From positions 62,001 to 126,000 of the forward strand of contig NZ_FRBL01000013.1 in assembly GCF_900142605.1 (NCBI RefSeq): a stretch of DNA of 64,000 nt, written 5' to 3'. Positions within the stretch are counted from its first letter, which is position 1, and each line of letters opens with the position of its first letter. The notes beneath the pieces were generated by a model, which searched no databases, was not told where the DNA came from, and saw nothing but the letters and a program-made list of their open reading frames with translations. The position numbers were made by a program, and so were the translations under genes. Shown piece after piece: positions 17,114 through 25,835 of this stretch. The stretch comes from Chitinophaga jiangningensis (GTDB taxonomy: Bacteria > Bacteroidota > Bacteroidia > Chitinophagales > Chitinophagaceae).

Positions 17114-17167
17114 GCGTTTCCGGATCATCACATAATTTGGTAACTTAAGTCATCAAAGCTGTTTGTT

Positions 17168-18505
17168 ATGATCCGGAAATTACTGATCCTTTGCATACCC
17201 ACGCTGTTCCTGCTATCTGCCCTGCCGGCGCCTGCCGCGGAGGACCTGCTGCTGAAAGATGCCAATTTCATAGATGGAAAAAGTGGCACTGCCATTCCGC
17301 ATACGGATATCCTTATCCGTAACGGTAAAATCGTGAAAACAGGCAAGGGGCTTTCCGCTGCAGGAGCCCGCGTGGTGAACCTCAGCGGTAAAACTGTTAT
17401 GCCGGCGCTGATATGCGCGCATATGCACATCGGTATGCTCAAAGGCACTACTACCTCAGGTGAAAACTATACCCGCGAAAATATTATTCGTCAGCTGCAA
17501 CGTTACCAGGACTATGGGGTACTGAATGTACTCTCCCTGGGCACGGACAGGCCTTCATTGTATGAAAATCATTTGTATGATTCCCTGAAAAGTGGCTTGC
17601 TGCCAGGGGCGCGACTATTCTCCGCCGCCTATGGTTTTGGTGTGCCTGGCGGAGCGCCGCCGGTGGAAATGGGTATGAATAAAACCTATCGGCCTATGAG
17701 TGATGAGAAGGTGGCCAGTGAAATGGATAGCCTGGTAAAATTGCAGCCGGTGGCCATTAAGCTCTGGCTGGATGATTTTGGCGGTTCGTTTAAGAAGATG
17801 GACAGCAGCACTTATCAGGCCATCATCCGGGAGGCACATAAACACGGCTGGAAAGTGGCAGCACATGTGTACTATTTGGCGGACGCACGTAAGCTGGTGA
17901 GGAGTGGGGTGGATATATTGGCGCACAGTATACGCGACAGCGTGATAGACGATGCGCTGGTGCAGGAAATGAAGCGCCGCGATGTTATTTACATTCCAAC
18001 CTTATCCCTGGATGAATATGCATACTCCTACGCAGGAACTCCTGCCTGGTTAACCGATCCGTTTTTCCTCCGTGCCGTGGAACCCGGTGTAGTGGCCATG
18101 GTGAGCGATGCTGGTTATCAGAACAAAATAAAGAACTCTCCTGCGTACAACCGTAACCGTAACGCGGTGGAAAACGCCGCGAAAAATGTAAAGAAGCTGC
18201 ATGATGCAGGAGTGGTGATTGCAATGGGTACCGACTCCGGTGCGCAGCCCATACGGGTACAGGGATATTCGGAGCACCTGGAATTGCAACTGCTGGTGCG
18301 GGTAGGACTCATGCCTGCGGAAGCCTTGCGGGCGGCAACACTGGGCTCAGCAAAGGTGCTGGGCACCACTAATCAATACGGCACCCTGGAAGCGGGTAAA
18401 ACAGCAGATCTGGTGGTACTGTCGGCCAACCCGCTTACAGATATTACCAATACGCACCAGATAGAAGCTGTATATAAAGCCGGAACGGCGGTGTATACCC
18501 GTTAA
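17168..18505 (+). CDS. Secreted amidohydrolase family protein
   Basis: 445 aa with a signal peptide (IRKLLILCIPTLFLLSALPAPAA). Metal-dependent amidohydrolase of the imidazolonepropionase/prolidase-like group. The N-terminal composite beta-sandwich begins DLLLKDANFIDGKSG. The metal site HxH appears as CAHMHIG near 79, later His ligands as WKVAAHVYY and DILAHSI, and the catalytic Asp as VIAMGTDSGAQP near 345. The C-terminus LEAGKTADLVVLSANPL is the usual closing strand. Many secreted Bacteroidota members are putative dipeptidases; substrate is unknown. Its stop overlaps by four bases with that of the convergent protease gene. Confidence 0.87.
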   Translation: MIRKLLILCIPTLFLLSALPAPAAEDLLLKDANFIDGKSGTAIPHTDILIRNGKIVKTGKGLSAAGARVVNLSGKTVMPALICAHMHIGMLKGTTTSGENYTRENIIRQLQRYQDYGVLNVLSLGTDRPSLYENHLYDSLKSGLLPGARLFSAAYGFGVPGGAPPVEMGMNKTYRPMSDEKVASEMDSLVKLQPVAIKLWLDDFGGSFKKMDSSTYQAIIREAHKHGWKVAAHVYYLADARKLVRSGVDILAHSIRDSVIDDALVQEMKRRDVIYIPTLSLDEYAYSYAGTPAWLTDPFFLRAVEPGVVAMVSDAGYQNKIKNSPAYNRNRNAVENAAKNVKKLHDAGVVIAMGTDSGAQPIRVQGYSEHLELQLLVRVGLMPAEALRAATLGSAKVLGTTNQYGTLEAGKTADLVVLSANPLTDITNTHQIEAVYKAGTAVYTR

Positions 18506-19776
18506 TCCAGTTTAATAAACATCTGATCGAAATTGATCGTCATTTTCCCGAATTGTTTGATTACATCCTGCCCGATGTTGCCATGGCCGGCCTCGTTGCT
18601 GATGTTGTCCTTTAGGAGGGAGATATCGTTTATCGTAACGTTTTTACCGTTAATGGTGAAGGAATGGCTGATTTTAAAGCCGGGTAGTACGGTATGTCCG
18701 CCAGCGCCGCCAAGACTCACTTTCGTGAGTTTGTATGCTTTGTCGATACGTGTTTTGTTTTGCCGGTAGAAAGCTGCATAGAGGATGGTATGATCAGCCC
18801 CGGTGTCGAAAGTAAAGTTCATATCGTCGATATAAATCAGTGGTGTGAGTCCGTCTATTGCCAGGTTGGAATTGCCTGTCATGGCAGTTTCTTTTAAAGG
18901 GATGATCAGGTAGTCATCTATGGTCAGCTGTACTTCTTTTAAAGCTTCTATCACCGGGTAGCCCAGTATTCCATGGATCTGGTAGCTGATTTGTGGAAAA
19001 GAGAGTTCCTTATCTTTTAGCACCAGGAAAACAGCATTTTCAATATCTATATTACCCAGTCTGAACTTTTTGCATACTGCCAGGTTTGCCTTTACCGTAT
19101 TGCCGGTAATAGTAGATACTTCGATGGCCGCAGGGATGATGATCATCTCCATTCGTTTGGCCGTGGATTCCGTGATGGTGGATATATTAGCCCCCGTGTC
19201 AAAGATAAATGGCAGGGTATCTTTGCTGGTGGTGATTTGCAGGTTTTTTAGTCCGGCTTTGTCCTTATGCATTTTCAGCTCATTATACCCGTTGATGGTA
19301 ATTGTTTGTTTGGGTTGATCTTTTAGTGCATTCCAGATTTTCAGGCTGTTTTGCATGTCCTTCATTTCTTCCTGCGTGAGCTGATTTTTGAAATCGGCCA
19401 GTACGGTGTTGAGTGTCGTATAGGCTGTAGCGTAGTCGTACTGCTTTATGGCATTGTCTTCCTTAATCCGGAAAAGCTTCAGCCGCAGACTGTCTGGCAG
19501 CGCATATTTCCCGGCAATCAGGACATCGATTTTTTTATCGGAAGCAGCTGGTTTGTTGAATGCATTTTGTAAAACTGCATCTGCAAAACAGCGGTATGGG
19601 ATGGAGAGTTGGGCGGAATCGGTGTTATATATCTCCCGGGCTTTAAAAAAGTTTTTCTCTTTTATGAGCCCATAAATTTTTTGGAATTGGGGAGATGGAG
19701 GTTGCGCGTATGTCTGTAAGGCCGCGCCAGGCAACAGGATGACCAAGGCAATGGATGTTATCAGTCTGTGTTTCAT
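18502..19776 (-). CDS. Retropepsin-like aspartic protease, secreted
   Basis: 424 aa with a signal peptide (HRLITSIALVILLPGAALQTYAQ). Two aspartyl-protease half-domains are present in one chain, each with the catalytic triplet: FIFDTGANIST (Asp193) and FTFDTGADHT (Asp324). A repeated hydrophobic glycine turn follows each (IHGILGYPVIEALK, HGNIGQDVIKQFGKM). Residues 30-150 are a helical N-terminal region. Bacterial retropepsin-like enzymes usually dimerise with one DTG each, so two DTG sites in one chain make a pepsin-like pseudo-dimer. It is convergent and overlapping with the amidohydrolase gene. Confidence 0.85.
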   Translation of the reverse strand: MKHRLITSIALVILLPGAALQTYAQPPSPQFQKIYGLIKEKNFFKAREIYNTDSAQLSIPYRCFADAVLQNAFNKPAASDKKIDVLIAGKYALPDSLRLKLFRIKEDNAIKQYDYATAYTTLNTVLADFKNQLTQEEMKDMQNSLKIWNALKDQPKQTITINGYNELKMHKDKAGLKNLQITTSKDTLPFIFDTGANISTITESTAKRMEMIIIPAAIEVSTITGNTVKANLAVCKKFRLGNIDIENAVFLVLKDKELSFPQISYQIHGILGYPVIEALKEVQLTIDDYLIIPLKETAMTGNSNLAIDGLTPLIYIDDMNFTFDTGADHTILYAAFYRQNKTRIDKAYKLTKVSLGGAGGHTVLPGFKISHSFTINGKNVTINDISLLKDNISNEAGHGNIGQDVIKQFGKMTINFDQMFIKLD

Positions 19777-20233
19777 TTTAGGTTTTCGTTTTTGAATAAA
19801 TTCCGGATATGAATTTAAGGAATAGGATGATAGGGAAGTGTTAAGGTGGTAAATAGTGATGCAATTGTTAATCGGAATGGAGGATTACTTGTTATGAAAT
19901 AATTTTGAATCCACATAAAATTACTTCTTGCTTTGATTACGATTCTGTTCATTGTAGAGCTAACAACAACTGGATATTCAGCGTACGCCAAAGACTTCGA
20001 TATTTATCCGGTAGGTACAACCGCTAAAAGTATGGAACAGTTAAGGACAAACCTGTTGCATGCCACTAACCTGTATTTGCAGGATCACGGAGAAGGTGCG
20101 GTGAAAAAGCCTAACATTTAGATTGTGCCGGGTGATTGTGATTGATGAATGCTATATTAAAAGGTGTTTAGAAGAGTGCAATTGGTTGGTTATCATGGGG
20201 GAATGCTACATTGGTAATATGCCTATCTGTAAT

Positions 20234-20261
20234 TTTTTTGCATTTTGCAAAATGCAAAAAA
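20234..20261. repeat. 28-bp perfect palindrome
   Basis: TTTTTTGCATTTTG (20234-20247) is followed immediately by its exact reverse complement (20248-20261), with no loop. It is AT-rich with a TTTTGCAAAA centre, so it suits binding by a dimeric protein better than an RNA hairpin. It lies just beyond the tRNA-Leu terminator. Confidence 0.6.
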
Positions 20262-20283
20262 GAAGCATTTTGTATACAACAAA

Positions 20284-20315
20284 AAAGGGTTGAAACCTTG
20301 CGATTTCAACCCTTT
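20284..20315 (-). terminator. Terminator of tRNA-Leu
   Basis: AAAGGGTTGAAA (20284-20295) is perfectly repeated in inverse at 20304-20315. On the minus strand the stem runs into a T tract. It begins directly after the tRNA 3' end. Confidence 0.85.
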
Positions 20316-20316
20316 G

Positions 20317-20400
20317 TGCGAAGGAGGAGATTCGAACTCCCAAGCCCTTTCAGGCACTACCACCTCAAAGTAGCGCGTCTACCAATTTCGCCACCTTCGC
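20317..20400 (-). tRNA. tRNA-Leu (anticodon GAG)
   Basis: The minus strand starts GCGAAGGTGGCGAAATTGG and closes with CTCCTTCGC plus discriminator A. The anticodon arm reads CTACTTTGAGGTGGTAG with GAG in the loop. The long variable arm and about 84-nt length fit a class II tRNA; the T loop GTTCGAATC is normal. CCA is not encoded. A promoter (20435-20465) and a terminator flank it, so it is a single-gene unit. Confidence 0.95.
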
Positions 20401-20434
20401 GTTTTTTTGTGTGGCATCTGTGTGAGATGGGATG

Positions 20435-20465
20435 CAAAAGTAAGCGCTTTTTTGAAATGAGCAAA
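20435..20465 (-). promoter_or_regulatory. Promoter of tRNA-Leu
   Basis: On the minus strand: TTTG at 20465-20462, a 19-nt spacer, TACTTTTG at 20442-20435. The start is predicted near 20428, 28 nt upstream of the mature tRNA. Confidence 0.7.
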
Positions 20466-20493
20466 TTTATTTATTCATTTTTTCAAAAAAGTT

Positions 20494-21642
20494 TTATTTC
20501 CGCAGTATGATTCGAAAGGTGGTACCCTTATTTAGCTCCGAATTTTTTACGCTGAGCCTACCTTTGTGATAGTCTTCAATGATACGTTTGGCAAGGGATA
20601 GGCCCAATCCCCAGCCTCTTTTTTTAGTAGAAAAGCCGGGGCGGAAAATTTTATCGAGGTTCATTTTTGAAATGCCTTTTCCGGTGTCGGCAATGTCGAC
20701 AGTAACCACGGCAGGATGATTTTCTATCGTGATATCGATGTTTCCTTTTCCTTCCATTGAGTCGAGTGCATTCTTCAGCAGGTTCTCTATTACCCAGTCA
20801 AACAGCGGCGCAGAGATCATTACCGGCAGTTCGGTTTCTGCAGTGTGTACGCCAATCTGCACCTTTTGCGGGGCACGTCTGCGGATATACGCGGCCATGT
20901 CTTCTATCTGCCGGATGATATCTTTTTGCTCCAGCTTAGGTACGCTGCCGATCTTGGAGAAGCGGTCGGTAATGAGTTTGAGGCGGTCTACATCTTTGGT
21001 GAGTTCATTCACGAAGGGTACGTTAGCCTCGTTTTCCCGTAGTATTTCCAACCAGGCTTCTATGGACGATAACGGGGTGCCCAGCTGATGGGCCGTTTCT
21101 TTGGCAAGCCCCACCCATACCAGGTTTTGAGTGGCGCGGTTGGTGGACGACAGGCCAAAAAGTACGGCGCCGATAAACAGGGCCACCACCAGCAATTGTA
21201 TGTAGGGATAGTATTTGATCTGTTTCAGAATAAGGGAGTCGCCATAGTAAACGTAGTTGTACACCTTATTTTTCGCATCGATTTCAATAATAAAGGGCGG
21301 GTGCTGCCGCTTGAATGATAATAGCTGTTCCTGCAGGAGGGTAGGATTTTGGGAGATTTTGGTGGTATCCAGGTTACGACTGTCCACTATATTTCCGGCA
21401 GCATCAGTTTGGATAAGCGGAATGGTGGTATTAGTAGTAACAATTTCAGTGGCCAGGTTCAGGTTGGCGTCCGAGCCGGATTTGAGCAGTTCTCGATAAG
21501 CTTCTACCCAGGTGGCTACTTTTTTTCTTTCCTCGTCCTGAATTTTGGCCGACAGGTTACTTACAAACCATATGGTAGCGGCAATAATGGCTACGGCAAT
21601 GGTTACCAGAATAAATTTCCAGCCGATGAACTGTTTAAACAT
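20494..21642 (-). CDS. Sensor histidine kinase
   Basis: 382-aa membrane kinase. Helix 1 is at about 9-30, a periplasmic sensor region at 31-145, and helix 2 at about 146-164. The kinase core follows: H box GLAKETAHQLGTPLSSIEAW with phospho-acceptor His185, N box VIENLLKNALDSMEGKG, G1 box VDIADTGKGISKM, F box IFRPGFSTKK and G2 box RGWGLGLSLAKRII. The H box with AHQLGTPLSS is typical of Bacteroidota kinases. No response regulator is adjacent, so the partner is unknown. It diverges from the glycosyltransferase at 21772. Confidence 0.92.
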   Translation of the reverse strand: MFKQFIGWKFILVTIAVAIIAATIWFVSNLSAKIQDEERKKVATWVEAYRELLKSGSDANLNLATEIVTTNTTIPLIQTDAAGNIVDSRNLDTTKISQNPTLLQEQLLSFKRQHPPFIIEIDAKNKVYNYVYYGDSLILKQIKYYPYIQLLVVALFIGAVLFGLSSTNRATQNLVWVGLAKETAHQLGTPLSSIEAWLEILRENEANVPFVNELTKDVDRLKLITDRFSKIGSVPKLEQKDIIRQIEDMAAYIRRRAPQKVQIGVHTAETELPVMISAPLFDWVIENLLKNALDSMEGKGNIDITIENHPAVVTVDIADTGKGISKMNLDKIFRPGFSTKKRGWGLGLSLAKRIIEDYHKGRLSVKNSELNKGTTFRIILRK

Positions 21643-21771
21643 ACTCCTAATTTAAGATATAATCCGCTTCACTGATTCTTAAAACGTTAGCAAATATTAA
21701 AATCCTTTGTTGCATATTTGCATCTCTTTTAATCAATTTTTCACGCATAAACGTATTAACAGTTGTCTGTA

Positions 21772-22809
21772 TTGCCATCAGTAGCCGTTGTAATTCTAAA
21801 CTGGAACGGGAAGAAATTCCTGGAGCAGTTCTTACCGTCTGTATGCAAGTCTACCTACGGTAATCTGCAGCTGATTATGGCCGATAATGCGTCTACGGAC
21901 GACAGCGTGGCATACGTGGAACAGCATTATCCCCAGGTGCGTGTGATCCGCAACCCCGGTAACAACGGTTTTGCCGGCGGGTATAATGAAGCCCTGCAAC
22001 ACGTGGAGGCTGACATTTATGTGCTGCTAAACCAGGATGTGGAAGTGGAAGCCGGCTGGATTGAGCCAGTGGTGGCGATGATGCAGCAGGATCCGAAGAT
22101 CGCTGCCTGTCAGCCTAAACTTCGCTCCTGGCACAACCGGGACGAATTTGAATACGCAGGTGCTGCCGGCGGCTGGATGGATATCCTCGGATATACATTT
22201 TGCCGGGGCAGGATATTATACACTACCGAGAAAGACCTGGGACAATACGATGATCCGCAGGATATTTTCTGGGCTACCGGGGCGGCATTATTTATCAGGT
22301 CCCATTGCTTTCATGAGGCAGGTGGCTTTGATGCTGACTTCTTTGCCCACATGGAAGAGGTGGATCTCTGCTGGCGACTGAAGCGACTGGGCTACCGGAT
22401 CTGTTATTGTCCACAATCGGTAGTTTATCATGTGGGGGGCGGTAGCCTGCCACAGGGGAATCCCCGCAAGCTGTACCTTAACTTCCGGAATAACCTCATG
22501 ATGCTGTGGAAAAACCTTCATAGCGAAGACCGCTGGATCGTATTATCCCAGCGTTTTTTCCTGGACATCCTGGCGGCAATGAAGAGTTTGGCAGCTGGCA
22601 AGCCGAAGGATATGAAAGCCATTTTCAAGGCTTACATCGATTATCGCCGGTGGCGACGGAATTATAAGCATGATTCCAGGCTGCCTGATGTGAAGTTGAT
22701 GACCCTGAGTGGCGTGTTTCACGGGATTATGATATGGAGATATTACTTCCTCCAGCATAAGAAATTCTCGGAGCTGAAACATGAAAAAGCCCGGAAAACT
22801 GTTTTTTAA
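21772..22809 (+). CDS. Glycosyltransferase family 2 protein
   Basis: 345 aa GT-A fold enzyme. Visible motifs: start VAVVILNWNGKKFLEQFLPS, nucleotide-binding ADNASTDDSV near 43, NNGFAGGYNEAL near 71, the metal-binding QDV in YVLLNQDVEVE (a DxD variant), and the acceptor-site WATGAALFIRS / MEEVDLCWRLKRLGY (ED-type base). A C-terminal amphipathic helix region follows. Closest in style to rhamnosyl/dTDP-sugar transferases of cell-surface polysaccharide. No ATG exists after the stop at 21757; I use TTG 21772 (protein begins MPSVAVV), with TTG 21763 as the alternative. Confidence 0.88.
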   Translation: MPSVAVVILNWNGKKFLEQFLPSVCKSTYGNLQLIMADNASTDDSVAYVEQHYPQVRVIRNPGNNGFAGGYNEALQHVEADIYVLLNQDVEVEAGWIEPVVAMMQQDPKIAACQPKLRSWHNRDEFEYAGAAGGWMDILGYTFCRGRILYTTEKDLGQYDDPQDIFWATGAALFIRSHCFHEAGGFDADFFAHMEEVDLCWRLKRLGYRICYCPQSVVYHVGGGSLPQGNPRKLYLNFRNNLMMLWKNLHSEDRWIVLSQRFFLDILAAMKSLAAGKPKDMKAIFKAYIDYRRWRRNYKHDSRLPDVKLMTLSGVFHGIMIWRYYFLQHKKFSELKHEKARKTVF

Positions 22810-22816
22810 ATTTTAC

Positions 22817-22847
22817 TTTGATTATTTGTCTGGTTAATGTAAGTTTG
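22817..22847 (+). promoter_or_regulatory. Promoter of the 22867 small gene
   Basis: TTTG at 22817-22820, a 19-nt spacer, TAAGTTTG at 22840-22847. This is one of the best promoter matches in the window, with a start near 22854 and ATG at 22867. Confidence 0.75.
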
Positions 22848-22866
22848 CATCGGAAATAAACTGAAT

Positions 22867-23067
22867 ATGGAACACAATACAGTAGAAAATAAGAACGATA
22901 TCACCGTAGATAAGGTATCTACCAGCCGATTCATCTTTTACGTGCAATTGTTTTGTTTGATGGCATTTATGCTGGGTGGTTGCTACAATCTCTACAAACA
23001 CAAGTATAAAGGCAAGCCTGAAGTAGCTGTTCCAGAAAGTACACTGTACAATCCAAAGTATAAATAA
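22867..23067 (+). CDS. Small single-pass membrane protein, unknown function
   Basis: 66 aa. A polar N-terminus (residues 1-20) precedes one hydrophobic helix at about 22-41 (RFIFYVQLFCLMAFMLGGCYNLY). A basic, then Pro-containing tail follows (KHKYKGKPEVAVPES). The Cys at 39 follows GG, but the hydrophobic stretch is too far from the N-terminus for a classic lipobox. A strong promoter immediately upstream and a clean terminator 30 nt after the stop show that it is an independent transcription unit and probably a real gene, although I recognise no family. Confidence 0.7.
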   Translation: MEHNTVENKNDITVDKVSTSRFIFYVQLFCLMAFMLGGCYNLYKHKYKGKPEVAVPESTLYNPKYK

Positions 23068-23098
23068 GCGATCAGCTTCAACATAATTATCTCCTGAG

Positions 23099-23126
23099 CC
23101 TTCCGGATTCCCCGGAAGGTTTTTTA
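23099..23126 (+). terminator. Terminator of the 22867 small gene
   Basis: CCTTCCGG (23099-23106) pairs with CCGGAAGG (23112-23119), 5-nt loop, followed by seven T residues. Confidence 0.9.
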
Positions 23127-23234
23127 TTTTCCGTATGGCGTAAATGGAATTCCCGATCCGATTAAGCGAAGATTTCAAAAAGTCTGAATTTTGTATTGTT
23201 GGCTGTTACGTAGCGGCCTGCATGGTTAAATCTT

Positions 23235-24464
23235 ATGTTCAGAAGGAAGGGAAAAAAACAGGACAAGCGCGGAAAATCGCGTTTCCGCAAGATGGTTGAC
23301 TGGCTGCATTTGTGGCTGGGCCTGGCTTCAGGCATTATCATCGTCATTATCTGCATTACGGGGTGCCTTTATGTATTCCAGAAGGAAATCAATGAAATGG
23401 TGTATCGCAGGCAGATATTTGTGACGCCTGCTCAAACGGCCACCCTGCCGGTTTCCCAGCTCAGGGCTACCGCTCAGGCCCATCTCGGGGCCGATAAGCC
23501 TGTCAATTATATTATTACCTACGCCGCAGCCGACAAAGCCTGGGAGTTCATGGCTTACAAATACAATCCTGCCGGCAATACCTATTTTGATATCTGCGAA
23601 TATTCCGAAACTGCGTACGTAAACCCTTATACCGGGGCGGTTACAGGTGTGGTGGACTACAAGCATAACTTTTTCAATATCGTTAAGTTCATGCACTGGA
23701 ACCTGCTGCTCAACGATAGGATCGGACAGCCGATCATAGGATGGTCTACTTTCATCTTCGTAATACTGCTGATTACCGGGTTAATCATGTGGTGGCCTAA
23801 AAAATGGACGAAAGCTACGCGGGAGCAAAGCTTTAAGATCAAGTGGAAAGCCAGCTGGAAACGAGTGAACTACGATTTGCACAATGTTTTGGGATTTTAT
23901 GCCATGGTAATCGCCCTGGTACTGGCTCTTACCGGTATGGTATGGTCGTTTACCTGGTTCCAGGCCACGGTGTATGTAGTGGCTGCACGCACCACCCAGG
24001 CACCGGACAGGGATGATAAAGCGTCGGCGGTGGTTACCCAGGGTGTAAATCAGCTGCAGGTGCTGGATGAGTCGATTAATGAGGCCCGCCGCATATTACC
24101 TGATATGAAACGTCTTACCATCAGAACGGCCGCAACGCCTACAGGTGTAAATACTATTACAGGCTATCACCGCGCAGAAACCTATTACGCACCTGATGCC
24201 CTGCAATTTGATCAGTACACCGGCAAACTGCTGCAAAGGCGCAATGACAAACATAAGAACGCAGGCGAGCGTTTGATAGAAATGAACTACGATATTCACG
24301 TGGGCGCCATCGCCGGTATCTGGGGAAAAATAATCGCTTTTATTGTGAGTCTGATCTGTGGATCACTGCCAGTGACGGGCTTTTACGTATGGTGGAATAA
24401 GAAAAGGAAAACGAAGAAGAAGATCATTTTGACTAATCATGCAGCTGAAATTACATCTTTGTAA
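23235..24464 (+). CDS. PepSY-associated transmembrane protein
   Basis: 409 aa. Four membrane helices fit the PepSY_TM layout: about 30-52 (GLASGIIIVIICITGCLYVF), about 173-192 (IIGWSTFIFVILLITGLIMW), about 220-242 (GFYAMVIALVLALTGMVWSF), and about 358-385 near the C-terminus. Conserved His residues (WLHLWLGL, FNIVKFMHWNLLL, YDLHNVLGFY, YDIHVGAIAGIWGK) match heme-ligand-like positions in this family. Members are often linked to siderophore/iron uptake and ferric reduction. No TonB receptor is adjacent here, so the iron link is inference from the family. A terminator follows at 24490. Confidence 0.88.
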   Translation: MFRRKGKKQDKRGKSRFRKMVDWLHLWLGLASGIIIVIICITGCLYVFQKEINEMVYRRQIFVTPAQTATLPVSQLRATAQAHLGADKPVNYIITYAAADKAWEFMAYKYNPAGNTYFDICEYSETAYVNPYTGAVTGVVDYKHNFFNIVKFMHWNLLLNDRIGQPIIGWSTFIFVILLITGLIMWWPKKWTKATREQSFKIKWKASWKRVNYDLHNVLGFYAMVIALVLALTGMVWSFTWFQATVYVVAARTTQAPDRDDKASAVVTQGVNQLQVLDESINEARRILPDMKRLTIRTAATPTGVNTITGYHRAETYYAPDALQFDQYTGKLLQRRNDKHKNAGERLIEMNYDIHVGAIAGIWGKIIAFIVSLICGSLPVTGFYVWWNKKRKTKKKIILTNHAAEITSL

Positions 24465-24489
24465 ATAAAAATAAATAAAAAAATTTATA

Positions 24490-24528
24490 GGCTGAAACGC
24501 TTTGCTGTAAGTGGTTTCAGCCTTTTTT
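24490..24528 (+). terminator. Terminator of the PepSY gene
   Basis: GGCTGAAAC (24490-24498) pairs with GTTTCAGCC (24514-24522), followed by six T residues. Confidence 0.9.
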
Positions 24529-24574
24529 ACAGCAATGGTTTTGCAAAAAAATATTAAAAAAGTTGAAAAGAAAT

Positions 24575-24604
24575 TTTGTGATTTAACTTCGTTTCCTATC
24601 TTTG
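24575..24604 (+). promoter_or_regulatory. Promoter of the tRNA-Gly cluster
   Basis: TTTG at 24575-24578, an 18-nt spacer, TATCTTTG at 24597-24604. The start is near 24611, about 70 nt before the first tRNA. Confidence 0.7.
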
Positions 24605-24680
24605 CAATCCCAACGAAAAAAGGACACTACCTGAAACAGTAACAACAGGTTACGATTGTTGGAAAGATCTTAACAGTAAT

Positions 24681-24756
<76 letters not shown>

Positions 24757-24804
24757 GTCAGTATTTGTCTAAAGGGCAGATACATAAAAATTGAAACATT
24801 CCCT

Positions 24805-24880
<76 letters not shown>

Positions 24881-24929
24881 GTGCTGTATCTGTCTAAAGG
24901 GCAGGTATGTAAAAATTGAAACATTCCCT

Positions 24930-25002
<73 letters not shown>

Positions 25003-25003
25003 C

Positions 25004-25038
25004 AAAGCCTGATCAGGATTACTGGTCAGGCTTTTTTT
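25004..25038 (+). terminator. Terminator of the tRNA-Gly cluster
   Basis: AAAGCCTGA (25004-25012) pairs with TCAGGCTTT (25026-25034), and the T tract runs to 25038. Confidence 0.9.
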
Positions 25039-25401
25039 ATGCGCGCCCTTTTTGCAAAGGTGCATAAGTACCAGGATCTAATGTTTGTTCTAAGATGTTT
25101 ATCCGACTGAGGAGAGGCCTTCGGCCTCTCCTCAGTCGTTTTCCGGTCCACCTTCGGTGGACCGGAAAACGACCTTAACTAACAAAAAAACATCTATAGT
25201 GCTTATACAATCTTAGCCTCTTTTTGAGAAAACCACCGTTTTTGCTGGAAATTCCGTATCTTTGCACCTGGAAATAAGCCAGGGTATGTCCATACCAGCT
25301 AACCAATCTTCAACTATCTTATTTATCTACCTCCTTTTTTTGGACAATACTTTCCCTTATTTACCTGAACAGGTAACAAGTATGATTTAACTAAATTTAT
25401 C
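25039..25401. other. 363-nt intergenic region before the GNAT gene
   Basis: Holds paired-hairpin element 2 (25104-25173). Further on, a TATCTTTG -7 box at 25257-25264 has no good -33 and would give the GNAT gene a leader of about 130 nt. That leader contains T-rich runs but no gene. Confidence 0.5.
25104..25173. repeat. Paired-hairpin element 2
   Basis: First hairpin: 16-bp perfect arms 25104-25119 / 25123-25138, loop TTC. Second hairpin: 18-bp perfect arms 25135-25152 / 25156-25173, loop TTC. The two share the four bases GTCG at 25135-25138. The whole is flanked by an outer inverted repeat AGATGTTT (25093-25100) / AAACATCT (25187-25194). Confidence 0.9.
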
Positions 25402-25695
25402 ATGAAGGATTTTAAGATTATCGACAACAAGGAAGCCAGACAATTTGAGGCGCACATCAGCGGTCAACTGGCGAAAGTGATTTATGAAAGAAACGGTAGC
25501 CGTATTTTCCTTACCGGCGCGGAAGTGCCACCAACACTGGAAAAACAGGGCGTAACGGCAATGCTGTTAGGAAAGGTAATGGAAGAAATCCAGGCGCAGA
25601 ACGTTAGAATGGTGCCTACCAGTAAAAAGGTAGCAGAATATGTACGTAGTAACCCTCGTTGGAAGTCATTACTGGCTCACGGTTTACACATCTAG
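25402..25695 (+). CDS. Small GNAT-family N-acetyltransferase (YjdJ-like)
   Basis: 97 aa, the size of the minimal GNAT proteins of the YjdJ/acetyltransf_CG group. The fold pattern is visible: EAHISGQLAKVIYERNGSRIFLTGAEVPPTLEKQGVTAMLLGKVMEEI, with the acetyl-CoA-binding turn reduced to EKQGVTAMLL, then VRMVPTSKKVAEYVRSNPRW with the conserved C-terminal Pro/Tyr. Function of this group is undefined (protein or small-molecule acetylation). ATG 25402. It stands alone after the tRNA cluster and hairpin element 2. Confidence 0.85.
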   Translation: MKDFKIIDNKEARQFEAHISGQLAKVIYERNGSRIFLTGAEVPPTLEKQGVTAMLLGKVMEEIQAQNVRMVPTSKKVAEYVRSNPRWKSLLAHGLHI

Positions 25696-25729
25696 TAAAT
25701 AGCGGAAGGCTATCAACTATTGGCAGTTA

Positions 25730-25782
25730 GGGAGATGTTTTGAAGTTTAATAGAATGGCGTAAGGAGAGCAAAACATCATCT
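25730..25782. repeat. Spaced inverted repeat between the convergent GNAT and ompH genes
   Basis: GATGTTTTG (about 25733) and CAAAACATC (about 25769) are inverse copies, framed by GGGA and CTCT. A weaker GGCTAT...ATAGCC pairing surrounds it. It could be a bidirectional terminator, but there is no T tract. Confidence 0.4.
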
Positions 25783-25835
25783 CTAATAGCTAATAGCCAA
25801 TAGCCTGGCTTCATTGGCAGAAAATCCCCACCACA

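Larger units (their letters stand above)
19777..20316. other. 540-nt intergenic region with possible decayed small gene and a perfect palindrome
   Basis: No convincing gene fills this stretch. A frame from about 19915 to 20121 encodes a signal-peptide-like start (KLLLALITILFIVEL) and about 45 further residues (AYAKDFDIYPVGTTAKSMEQ), but lacks ATG/GTG; the codon at the natural start position is ATA and an internal TTG is at 19933. A TAATTTTG box sits at 19900-19907, just upstream. This reads as a decayed or atypically started secreted peptide gene. A 28-bp perfect palindrome follows at 20234-20261, then the tRNA-Leu terminator. Confidence 0.4.

Noticed and set aside
17125..17160. Promoter for the amidohydrolase at 17168 (TAATTTGG)
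   Set aside because: The spacing inside the box is one base short of TAnnTTTG, and there is no TTG at the proper distance.
20234..20400. An integrated element at tRNA-Leu
   Set aside because: No integrase, no second tRNA 3' fragment and no phage or plasmid genes are seen nearby.
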